A stretch of 9,395 bases of DNA from Verrucomicrobiota bacterium (GTDB lineage: Bacteria > Verrucomicrobiota > Verrucomicrobiia > Limisphaerales > UBA1100): positions 1-9,395 of the forward strand of contig JAPKDK010000100.1 of the NCBI GenBank assembly GCA_028872645.1. Direction: 5' to 3'. Positions 1 to 6,484 of this stretch are shown here, piece after piece; position 1 is the stretch's first letter, and each line of letters begins with the position of its first letter. Below the pieces are notes generated by a model. That model was not told the DNA's origin. It searched no databases and saw nothing but the letters and a program-made list of their open reading frames with translations. Made by a program: the position numbers and the translations under genes.

Positions 1-1712
1 GAATCATAAATCCGCGTGATGGTGGGCACGGCGGTGGCGGGAGTAAGCACGTTTTCGAGGATATGCATTTGTGCGTCATTCGGGAAGGTCACCACATCAT
101 TCGGTCCCGGCCCTTTGATGTGACCCCACAGCGAATAGGAATCGGTATTGCCCACCACGCTGGCCTCGCCGCTCCAGATGACTTCAAACCCCTCGCCTAG
201 TTTGGTGAAGGTATATTGCATGGGGCCAACGATCAGGCCCGGGCCCACATTGGTGGTGAGCACCTGCACGGGGCCCAAGTTGTTGGTGTAGTTATCAATC
301 CAAGTCGTGCTATCCGTACGGTTGAATGCGATGGGCACGCCATCAGGCGAGACACCCAGCTCATCGGCCACAAAAATTATATCCGGTTGAAAAATTCCCC
401 GGCCAACCGTTTGCTCGAACCAAGCCAGTGTGGGAATTCCGATATAAGCGGATGCACCCGGTGTTGTGTTGTTTAGGCCTACCACATTTTGGCCGTTGGT
501 GCTCACGAATCGGTCAGTCCAAATATGGTTGGTGGCAGTAAACGTAATGCCTAGAAATGAGTCAAACGGCTGCTCGATAAACTGCATTTTGTCGATGCCG
601 CCGCGCAGGGCAACATCCACCAAGGCTGGGGGAGCCTGTGCGGGCAGGGAGGAGGTGATGGGCAGTCCGGGAATAATGCCTGAGTTGCGGCGGGGGATGT
701 ATGCACCCGATATGCCGGAGGGATCCGGATACTGTCGCGGACTGCCATTGGGGAACACGGCGATCGCATAAGTTGGCAAGAAATTAGCCGGGATAATTAG
801 TGCCACATTGGGATCGAGGCTTTCATACACAATGTTGCCCTTTCGATAAAGATAATGCAGTCCGCCCGCGTCATCATAAGTGAGCGCGTGGCGTGGTTTG
901 TATTGGCCGCCCATCGCGTATTTGCCGCTGTAAAACATGCCGAACCCAAACAACGTGGGCTGATCCGTCCAGTAAATCGCTGTGTTGCCATAGAAGGCAT
1001 CCACGATGCCCGCCACGGAGGTCCACGCGTTGCCGCTGGTGTCGGTGGTGAATTCCTCCATGTCCGCGAAGGTGGGTGCCACGGTGAAGCCCGCCGAGGG
1101 CGGCGCGTCATGGATCAGCCGATAGCTGTAAGTCACACCGTTGATTACCGACGTGGGCTTGAAGGTGATGGGATCAAAATTACGGAGGCGCACGTTGAAA
1201 TTCAATTGCGTGCCCGCGGAGTTAGTGGTGATCGCGCGCGCACCAAACGCGTAACGGTGTGGATTGCCTAAGCCGAGTTGATTCACCACCATGCCTAGCA
1301 CGAGGCTCTTAAGGTCGATAATACCCGCCTCTTTCGCGGTGCGGTTTTCCCACGTGGTATTGTAATTACTGCGAAACCCGTGCTTCGTGTAATCCAGAGC
1401 ACTAACACCCGAGTAGGCATCATTTTCGAAAAAATCATTTACAACCGTAAACGCTTCCTTAACTGCCTCGCGCCCCTCGAGCCCGAAATACTGCATGAAG
1501 CTCGCATCAAACGCGTACGTTAGCATCGGGGTGTTCCACCGGAAAAATGTCTTGAGATCTTTCGGTCCGCCCAAGTCGTCCGTATAGTTGAAGTCGATAC
1601 CGCCGCTGGATACTTCGGCAACGTCCATCGGGCCGATCATCACAAAGGCCCGAGCGCTCGGCGTCCCCAGTAACCCCGTCACGCAGCAAAGTGCAAACAC
1701 CAGCTTTTTCAT
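1..1712 (-). CDS. Large exported protein of unknown function (3' end outside window)
   Basis: Reading the minus strand from the ATG at 1712 gives 570 uninterrupted codons to the left edge, so the C-terminus is missing. Residues 1-22 form a signal peptide (MKKLVFALCC, then cleavage after SARA), so the protein is exported. The mature part is rich in Asn, Thr, Gly, Tyr and Phe, with no cysteine and no obvious membrane segment, as in secreted beta-rich proteins. Residues 58-75 (FRWNTPMLTYAFDASF) followed by an Ala/Val-rich helix at 80-95 faintly resemble the start of matrixin-like domains, but I see no HExxH zinc motif in the visible part. From memory it resembles large uncharacterised exported families in Verrucomicrobia; this needs a search. 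There is no good Shine-Dalgarno sequence before the ATG. The gene is 208 bases downstream of the metal operon and probably a separate unit. Existence is well supported; function is unknown. Confidence 0.85.
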   Translation of the reverse strand, partial: MKKLVFALCCVTGLLGTPSARAFVMIGPMDVAEVSSGGIDFNYTDDLGGPKDLKTFFRWNTPMLTYAFDASFMQYFGLEGREAVKEAFTVVNDFFENDAYSGVSALDYTKHGFRSNYNTTWENRTAKEAGIIDLKSLVLGMVVNQLGLGNPHRYAFGARAITTNSAGTQLNFNVRLRNFDPITFKPTSVINGVTYSYRLIHDAPPSAGFTVAPTFADMEEFTTDTSGNAWTSVAGIVDAFYGNTAIYWTDQPTLFGFGMFYSGKYAMGGQYKPRHALTYDDAGGLHYLYRKGNIVYESLDPNVALIIPANFLPTYAIAVFPNGSPRQYPDPSGISGAYIPRRNSGIIPGLPITSSLPAQAPPALVDVALRGGIDKMQFIEQPFDSFLGITFTATNHIWTDRFVSTNGQNVVGLNNTTPGASAYIGIPTLAWFEQTVGRGIFQPDIIFVADELGVSPDGVPIAFNRTDSTTWIDNYTNNLGPVQVLTTNVGPGLIVGPMQYTFTKLGEGFEVIWSGEASVVGNTDSYSLWGHIKGPGPNDVVTFPNDAQMHILENVLTPATAVPTITRIYD

Positions 1713-1777
1713 ACTAGTCTCGGATCATTGGAAAAGGAATGCCCCTTCGCCCGTCTTGGACGCCCTATCATGGGCAT
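1709..1777 (-). CDS. Possible 22-codon leader ORF overlapping the next start
   Basis: A minus-strand ATG at 1777 opens a 22-codon frame (MPMIGRPRRAKGHSFSNDPRLV) whose TGA shares the ATGA overlap with the start of the large exported protein. The following gene has no clear ribosome binding site, so translation could be coupled. However, this small frame also lacks a Shine-Dalgarno sequence; the nearest purine-rich run (about 1817-1831) is some 40 bases upstream. It may be chance. Confidence 0.15.
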   Translation of the reverse strand: MPMIGRPRRAKGHSFSNDPRLV

Positions 1778-1872
1778 GGCAAAAATACTCGTGCGGTTTT
1801 GTGAAAAAAAACCAACACCTTCCTCCTCCTCGCCGTGAGTATGCGGCTGAACAGGCTCGGGCCAACCCTACA

Positions 1873-1904
1873 TTGCTCACACGGCGCGAACGAAATGTGA
1901 ACAA
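1873..1904. repeat. Imperfect inverted repeat in the gap after the metal operon
   Basis: TTGCTCACA (1873-1881) and TGTGAACAA (1896-1904) are reverse complements with one mismatch, separated by 14 bases. The repeat starts 17 bases past the stop of the solute-binding protein gene and lies about 160 bases before the next gene. It could be a weak stem-loop at the operon's 3' end or an operator for the downstream gene. There is no U-tract, so it is not a standard intrinsic terminator. Confidence 0.35.
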
Positions 1905-1920
1905 CCTGCGAGTAAGAAAA

Positions 1921-2829
1921 CTACTCCGCGCCAAGTGCCGATCGCAATGCCACTACATTTGCTCGCATCACCTTCAACCAATTATCCGTCCCGTTTCCGG
2001 ATCGGTTGGCGCACGGAGCAAAGACCACACTGCGCACCGCTTGTGCCTTGAGTTGGGCCACGATGGATTTGTCCGGCGCATCTTCCCAGAGCATCACTCT
2101 TGCCGGATGCGTTTTGCGCAGTTCCGCCAGTTCCGCCCAGTCTTCGGCAGCGGGCATTGCATCCGGTTCCCAATGCACGCTGCGAATTTTCAAACCATAA
2201 CCGCGTGCCAAGTATTGATAAACAGGATGCGATCCCAGCAGCGGCGTGTCGCCCAAATCGGCGGCGATGCCTCGCAGATCCGCATCCAGCGAAACTAAAT
2301 CACGCTGCAACCCGGCAAAATTGTTCGCGAGGGTTTCGCTGTACGTTGGCAATAAACCGGCCAGCGCACGATGCACCGCGGCGGCTTGTTGCTGGGCTTG
2401 TTTGAAATCCAGCCAAGTGGTGAACGCCATGCCCGCGTGGCTGTGTTCGCCGCCCTTGCCGTGCCGATGCGCCGCATCGGCTTTCACCGCAATGAACGCA
2501 TCGCGAAACGCCGCGCTGGTGTTCACCATCCGCGAATCCGGCAGTGACGACCACGCCGGCCATTTCGCGTACGAAGCGCCATTGAGCAGAATCAGATCGT
2601 CCGACTGAAATTCCCGAACCTCCGCACCCGTTGGTTTCCAAAACGCCGGGTCCCCCTCCATCGCCGGAAAATGCACCTCCACCAAATCGCCCGCAATTCG
2701 TTCCACAAAATACGCCAGCGGATAATTCACCACCGCCACGCGCGGCTTGCCCGCTCGCGGTGCGGGTGCATCCGCCGTCGGCTTGCAGCCAATCACAAAA
2801 ATCGAAATAAGGATCAAGAGCTGTTTCAT
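1921..2829 (-). CDS. ZnuA-like metal ABC transporter substrate-binding lipoprotein, atypical ligands
   Basis: This 302-residue protein matches the cluster A-I (ZnuA/TroA/PsaA) family of solute-binding lipoproteins, which capture Zn or Mn outside the inner membrane. It begins with a lipoprotein signal (MKQLLILISIFVIGC, lipid on Cys15). Family landmarks are VAVVNYPLAYFVERIAGD (31-48), a long central helix (about 141-190), GSHPVYQYLARGYGL (199-213) and a C-terminal Rossmann-like half. A His-rich loop (HRHGKGGEHSHAG, 121-133) is typical of zinc members. His201 fits the third canonical ligand. The first ligand position, usually DPH, reads DPAFW (60-64); the second, usually HxWLD, reads TTWLD (137-141); and the late Asp of manganese members appears replaced in FAP (270-272). 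The start at 2829 gives a clean lipoprotein signal and an ATGA overlap with the permease stop, implying translational coupling. No Shine-Dalgarno sequence is seen. The family call is firm; metal specificity is uncertain. Confidence 0.87.
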   Translation of the reverse strand: MKQLLILISIFVIGCKPTADAPAPRAGKPRVAVVNYPLAYFVERIAGDLVEVHFPAMEGDPAFWKPTGAEVREFQSDDLILLNGASYAKWPAWSSLPDSRMVNTSAAFRDAFIAVKADAAHRHGKGGEHSHAGMAFTTWLDFKQAQQQAAAVHRALAGLLPTYSETLANNFAGLQRDLVSLDADLRGIAADLGDTPLLGSHPVYQYLARGYGLKIRSVHWEPDAMPAAEDWAELAELRKTHPARVMLWEDAPDKSIVAQLKAQAVRSVVFAPCANRSGNGTDNWLKVMRANVVALRSALGAE

Positions 2830-3968
2830 CCGGCAAGTGTGGTCAAATAATCCCGCGCCCACCCCACCGTGGCCCACGCGGCGGCGAGGGCGAGGGCGAG
2901 GGCGGCGGCAAAAATAATTAGCAGCTCCGCCGCCTGCAAAGCAAACTGCGTGCCGCGACTGCAGCCCAGCAGAAAGAGCGTCTCCATTTCCCGCGAGCGG
3001 AGCCGGCGCGACAGCGCGACAATCAGCGCCAGCAGCATTCCCATCGCGCCCGCCACCAGCGCGTAGTTCGCATCGAGAAACTGCCGCACCCGCATCACCA
3101 TCCCCATCATTTCATCGACGACAACCGGCGGCTTGAGTGCCTGCAGTTGGCCGCTATGTTGATAACGGCCCAACACCATCGCTGTTCCCTTGGCGTCCAT
3201 CGGTTCCACGAGAATAGCCGTGAGCGGCAGCGCGGTGGTGTCGCCGTGGAAATGAAACGTGCCCATATTTTTCGGCGTGATTTCCAAATGCGTTTTCACC
3301 AGCTTCGCGCTGGGGGAGTTCGTGGCGTTGGATTCACTTTCATCGTGCCCGTGGCCATGGCCCGCGATAATCCACGCCGTTTTCACATCCATAAACACCC
3401 CCTCATCATCCGCCGTGCCCGTGGCGGAAAGCACGCCGGTCACGTTAAGTTGCAGCGGATAATCGCCCGCGAGATCGAAAAGATTTTTGCGGTCGGTTTT
3501 CAACTTGTCGCCCGGGCTGAGATTCAACTCACGCGCAGCATTCGCACCCAGCACGCAATCGCCCAAGAGCGCCATCGATTCGCCACGCGCCATTTGCAAT
3601 TCTCGGAACTCAAAATAATCCAGCGACGTTCCGACCACCGGCTGCCCGCCCGCGGTGAACTGCACGTGCAGCGGAATTACGCGTCCGTACCCCGCATCGC
3701 GCAGCGCGGTGAATTCGCCGTGCGCCACGGTGCCCTCACTGCGCGCGCGGAAGTACAGCCCGTGCAGCACAAGATCAAACCGGCTGCCGCGCGCGCCCAC
3801 AATTATTGGCGTGGCCGCCGCGCGCGCGCCCAGTGCTTCGTCGAACGCATCCGCCGCCCAATGCGCCGCCAGTGGGAGGTACAGCGCCAGCGCCACGCCG
3901 GCCACCATCATGCCAGCCGCCACGCGCCGTCGCCGCAGATACAGCCAAGCCAGCCACAGGCTATTCAT
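2826..3968 (-). CDS. FtsX/MacB-type ABC transporter permease with His-rich periplasmic stretch
   Basis: This 380-residue membrane protein has the layout of MacB/LolC/FtsX permeases. A first helix (about 17-37) follows a basic N-terminus (LRRRR). A large periplasmic domain spans about 38-298. Then come a helix at about 301-319, a cytoplasmic coupling segment (SRRLRSREMETLFLLGCSRG, 320-339), and a long hydrophobic helix at about 343-370. These permeases pair with LolD/MacB-type ATPases and usually use ATP to move or release lipoproteins, peptides or drugs, or to activate periplasmic enzymes, rather than importing ions. Two features are odd. The periplasmic domain contains HGHGHDE (204-210) and FHFHGD (238-243), suggesting metal contact. 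The chain also ends after the third helix, where the family usually has a fourth. The start at 3968 is chosen because GGAG lies 7 bases upstream and the signal-like N-terminus fits; it overlaps the ATPase gene by 8 bases. An in-frame start at 4004 is less likely. Confidence 0.85.
   Translation of the reverse strand: MNSLWLAWLYLRRRRVAAGMMVAGVALALYLPLAAHWAADAFDEALGARAAATPIIVGARGSRFDLVLHGLYFRARSEGTVAHGEFTALRDAGYGRVIPLHVQFTAGGQPVVGTSLDYFEFRELQMARGESMALLGDCVLGANAARELNLSPGDKLKTDRKNLFDLAGDYPLQLNVTGVLSATGTADDEGVFMDVKTAWIIAGHGHGHDESESNATNSPSAKLVKTHLEITPKNMGTFHFHGDTTALPLTAILVEPMDAKGTAMVLGRYQHSGQLQALKPPVVVDEMMGMVMRVRQFLDANYALVAGAMGMLLALIVALSRRLRSREMETLFLLGCSRGTQFALQAAELLIIFAAALALALAAAWATVGWARDYLTTLAG
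2883..2906. repeat. Short GGCGAG hexamer tandem repeat inside the permease gene
   Basis: Three perfect copies of GGCGAG (2883-2900) are followed by GGCGGC. On the coding minus strand they read as alternating Leu and Ala codons (LALALA) in the last membrane helix of the permease. Hexamer slippage would keep the frame and lengthen or shorten the helix by two residues. Confidence 0.6.
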
Positions 3969-4638
3969 TAGGGGTCTCCGGTTTGTGAAATTTTGTGAAA
4001 TCAATCACTCGGTCGAAGCGGTCCAGCAGCGCGTGGTCGTGTGTTACCATCACCAGCGTGGCCTCGGCGCTTTCGGCTTGTTGGAAAAGTTGGTCGAGAA
4101 TGCGGTCCTTATTTTTTGGATCGAGATTGCCGGTGGGTTCATCGGCCAGCAACAGCTCGGGGCGCGGCAACAGCGCACGGCAAATGGCGACGCGTTGTTG
4201 TTCGCCTTGCGACAACTCGTCTACTGGCGAATCCAACTTGTCCGCGAGGCCGAGCCGTTCGGCCTGCTGGTTCACCTGCGACTCGATGGAATCGTAAACC
4301 GGCAGCGCATCGTTGAGGCGATAGGGCAGCAAAATATTTTCGCGCACGTCGAGGTGCTCCACCAACCGAAAATCCTGGAACACAAAGCCAATGTGCCGAA
4401 TGCGAAACGCGCGCCGTCCGGCATCGGCCAGCTCGTTCACCGGCACTTCGCCTACGGTCACCGTGCCGGATTGCGGCGTGACGATGCCCGCGAGCAACCG
4501 CAGCAGCGTGGTTTTGCCCGAGCCACTCGGCCCCACGAAGGCCACGCGCGCGCCGGCCTCGATTTGCAAATCGGGAATGCACAGCCGGAAGCGCCCCGGG
4601 CCGTATTCGAATTCAAGATTTTCAATCGCAACGCGCAT
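3961..4638 (-). CDS. ABC transporter ATP-binding protein, LolD/MacB/FtsE type
   Basis: This 225-residue cytoplasmic ATPase powers the permease encoded next to it. All catalytic motifs are intact: Walker A GPSGSGKT (36-43), Q-loop Gln88 in FVFQDF, signature LSQGEQQR (142-149), Walker B LLLADE (162-167) followed by PTGNLD, and the switch histidine His200 in VTHDH. The FQDFRLVEHLDVRENILLP stretch and the PTGNLD ending are typical of the LolD/MacB/FtsE branch, which partners FtsX-type permeases; ZnuC-type ATPases of importers belong to another branch. Length is normal for a stand-alone subunit. The start lies 6 bases after the stop of the 591-residue exported protein; a GAGGA lies 13 bases upstream of the ATG, a rather long spacing. 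Its end overlaps the permease gene by 8 bases. It could equally be annotated as a generic lipoprotein-release or macrolide-export ATPase, but the neighbours point to a metal-linked system. Confidence 0.95.
   Translation of the reverse strand: MRVAIENLEFEYGPGRFRLCIPDLQIEAGARVAFVGPSGSGKTTLLRLLAGIVTPQSGTVTVGEVPVNELADAGRRAFRIRHIGFVFQDFRLVEHLDVRENILLPYRLNDALPVYDSIESQVNQQAERLGLADKLDSPVDELSQGEQQRVAICRALLPRPELLLADEPTGNLDPKNKDRILDQLFQQAESAEATLVMVTHDHALLDRFDRVIDFTKFHKPETPNE
3976..3979 (-). promoter_or_regulatory. Ribosome binding site fixing the permease start
   Basis: Minus-strand GGAG sits 7 bases before the ATG at 3968, inside the end of the ATPase gene. It is the best Shine-Dalgarno match in the operon and favours the 3968 start over the upstream in-frame codon at 4004. 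Confidence 0.6.
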
Positions 4639-4644
4639 AATGCA

Positions 4645-6420
4645 TTATTGATCCTCGAATTGTCGGATGTCGGTTTCGAAGCGCACGCGTTTTTCATCCG
4701 TCACCTCAAACGCCACAATCCGTCCGCGGTCTTCCGGCGCGGTGCTGAGGTGGATGCGCGCGGTGTACTCATTCTCGCGCGTGTGAATGTGCCCCCAATG
4801 TTCTACTGTGCCGATGACGCGCCACGTGCAGTCCACCGGCAGGCGCGCTCCCGTCACGGGCGAGGCCAGCGCGATGCGGGTGATGCGCACGCGCTTCACG
4901 TGCGCCGTCGCGCCGCCTTGCTCCTGCATGCGCAGGCCGGATTGGATTTTCAAAAACAATTCTTCCAAAAGGTCGCCCGCCACGCTGTGCGCCAGCGCGT
5001 CGTACACGTCGCTCTTTTCATTGTAGTCAAAAGCGCGGTAAATATTTTGCAGCAAGGTGGCGGCGTGTTTGGTTACGAATCTGGCTTTGGGTGTCGGTAT
5101 GGCTGTGGGCGCATTTAAAATACTAACGACCGCCAGCACGCATGCGCCAACGACCAGCGCGCTGCCAATCCGGCGCGGGGCCGAGGCGCGCGACATTCCC
5201 ACGTACACCGCCAGCGCGAGCAGCGGGGCGGCAATGAAATAGATGGATGATTTTTTTGGGGCCAACACGAGGGCGGTTAATTTGAAATCATGCGCGGTCG
5301 GAGGGTTGCCTTCGCGGGTCCATTCCCAGCGCGGTTGGTCGCGCACGAAGAATTCCTCGGTGGGATCTTTTTCATGGTCGTACACCACCGAGCGAAGGAA
5401 GGGCGCGGATTCGTGGAAGGAATCCCACGTCAAACGCACGCGATTGGGTGGGGCCTTGGCGGGGTAAACAAGAATGATGCCGAGCCGCGCTTGATAGGCG
5501 CTCACGCGGCGGGGTTCGGCGTTCTGCGCAAAGTCGCGGATATCGAGGCCGAAAAACTGGAGTCGCTGCAGAAGGGGCTTCACGGGCACGCCATCGATTT
5601 CCACGGGGTTGCGGTCGCGAAACCATTCGGTAATTTTTTGGCGCGCGGCTTCCTGTTCAGCGACTTCGAGAAATGCCGGATTGGCGCGTTCGAGGGGCAA
5701 CCATTTTTCGAAGGTCAGCAGCGGCAACAAAATTTCGTGGCGCACTTCGCGGTCGGTTAAATAAATGTACGAATACAATCCGCTGTAACTAGTGATGCCG
5801 AGGCGTTTCTGGAATTCTTCGGCGCGTTGCTTGCGCAGCTCGCGCCAGTTTTGCGGGGCTTGGTCGGGTGGATTGTCCCAGTCCAGCGCCACGGTGTGCG
5901 GCTGGCCGGGCTGGAGTTGCACGGGTTTTTCAATCCACACGCCGGTTTGCAGCGCCATAAATTCCATAATGGAGGGCACCACGGATTTCGCGCCGCCAAA
6001 GTTTTGGGTGAAGGTGAGGAAAGCCGGTTTGGGTTTTGCGGGGGTGAGCTTGAGTTCGTACACGGCGATGAGTTTCATCAAATCCTCCAGCCGCACGCCT
6101 TCATCCAGGATGGCGGAATCATCGCGGCTAACCATCGCGCCCTCGAGCGATTGCCCTTCTCCATCACGCACGGAGAAATGTTTTAGCAAAAATGCTTCGT
6201 GCTTTTTGGCGGCTGCGCGCAGGTCGTCGGCGTTGAAGATTGTGTCGCTATTCGCCTTGAGCCCGTGGAAAAGCACGAGGTCCTCAAGCATCACGCGAAG
6301 CGTCACCAGCACGGCGTCCTCGCGGCAATCGGCGAGGGTATTGCTCATCGAAATGGGATGCGCCACGACGGAAGTCGCCGCGCAAAACCACGCCAAAGCA
6401 ATGACTCGAAGGGGATTCAC
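4645..6420 (-). CDS. Exported, membrane-anchored protein heading the ABC operon; function unknown
   Basis: This 591-residue protein starts at a GTG (6420). Residues 1-20 are a signal peptide (MNPLRVIALAWFCAATSVVA); the predicted mature chain begins HPISMS, with an N-terminal histidine. A large periplasmic domain covers about 21-390. Two membrane helices follow (about 392-408 and 417-436), joined by a basic loop (SRASAPRR) that should face the cytoplasm, so both flanking domains are periplasmic. The C-terminal domain (about 440-591) contains IYRAFDYNEKSDVYDALA (460-477), LLEELFLKIQSGL (484-496), and WRVIGTVEHWGHIH (533-546) with three histidines. From memory these C-terminal motifs recur in uncharacterised planctomycete and verrucomicrobial proteins. 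The N-terminus recalls the exported domains before HupE/UreJ-like proteins, but only weakly. It lies 6 bases before the ATPase gene, so it is most likely a dedicated accessory or sensor subunit of the transporter. No catalytic motif is recognised. Confidence 0.85.
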   Translation of the reverse strand: MNPLRVIALAWFCAATSVVAHPISMSNTLADCREDAVLVTLRVMLEDLVLFHGLKANSDTIFNADDLRAAAKKHEAFLLKHFSVRDGEGQSLEGAMVSRDDSAILDEGVRLEDLMKLIAVYELKLTPAKPKPAFLTFTQNFGGAKSVVPSIMEFMALQTGVWIEKPVQLQPGQPHTVALDWDNPPDQAPQNWRELRKQRAEEFQKRLGITSYSGLYSYIYLTDREVRHEILLPLLTFEKWLPLERANPAFLEVAEQEAARQKITEWFRDRNPVEIDGVPVKPLLQRLQFFGLDIRDFAQNAEPRRVSAYQARLGIILVYPAKAPPNRVRLTWDSFHESAPFLRSVVYDHEKDPTEEFFVRDQPRWEWTREGNPPTAHDFKLTALVLAPKKSSIYFIAAPLLALAVYVGMSRASAPRRIGSALVVGACVLAVVSILNAPTAIPTPKARFVTKHAATLLQNIYRAFDYNEKSDVYDALAHSVAGDLLEELFLKIQSGLRMQEQGGATAHVKRVRITRIALASPVTGARLPVDCTWRVIGTVEHWGHIHTRENEYTARIHLSTAPEDRGRIVAFEVTDEKRVRFETDIRQFEDQ

Positions 6421-6428
6421 TGGCGCGG

Positions 6429-6434
6429 TTTATA
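6429..6434 (-). promoter_or_regulatory. Possible -10 element before the ABC operon
   Basis: Minus-strand TATAAA lies 8 bases before the GTG start at 6420. No -35 box stands out at 16-18 bases upstream. If real, transcription would begin at or very near the start codon, giving a leaderless message, consistent with the lack of a Shine-Dalgarno sequence there. This is a single weak motif. Confidence 0.2.
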
Positions 6435-6465
6435 GCGGAAACAGACGGATTTCAGAAGCCTCAAC

Positions 6466-6481
6466 GTGCTGCTGGCAGCAC
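6466..6481. repeat. Short perfect hairpin after the MBL-fold gene
   Basis: GTGCTG (6466-6471) and CAGCAC (6476-6481) pair perfectly around a 4-base loop, starting 3 bases after the stop codon of the tandem MBL-fold gene. There is no following T-run on the minus strand, so it is a weak candidate for a terminator or a processing/attenuation stem between that gene and the ABC operon. Confidence 0.4.
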
Positions 6482-6484
6482 AAA

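Noticed and set aside
551..1111. Small minus-strand frames at 551-769 and 797-1111
   Set aside because: They are out of frame with the 570-codon exported protein, which reads continuously through this region and has the signal peptide.
1873..1904. A CRP-type operator
   Set aside because: The half-sites TCACA and TGTGA occur in the reverse order and with 16-base spacing, unlike the TGTGA-N6-TCACA arrangement.
1588..2298. A 236-codon plus-strand frame across the gap and the solute-binding protein gene
   Set aside because: It overlaps two convincing minus-strand genes and the gap, has no recognisable domain or start signal, and is basic and low in hydrophobic patterning.
2830..2877. A 16-residue N-terminal extension of the ZnuA-like protein
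   Set aside because: It would put a glycine-rich stretch before the lipoprotein signal. Starting at 2829 gives a standard lipobox at Cys15 and a typical 4-base operon overlap.
3655..5118. A 487-codon open plus-strand frame
   Set aside because: It runs antisense across the permease, the whole ATPase and the tail of the exported protein, all of which have clear family motifs or signals. Its product is rich in Arg, Ala and His with no domain, as expected from the GC-rich complement.
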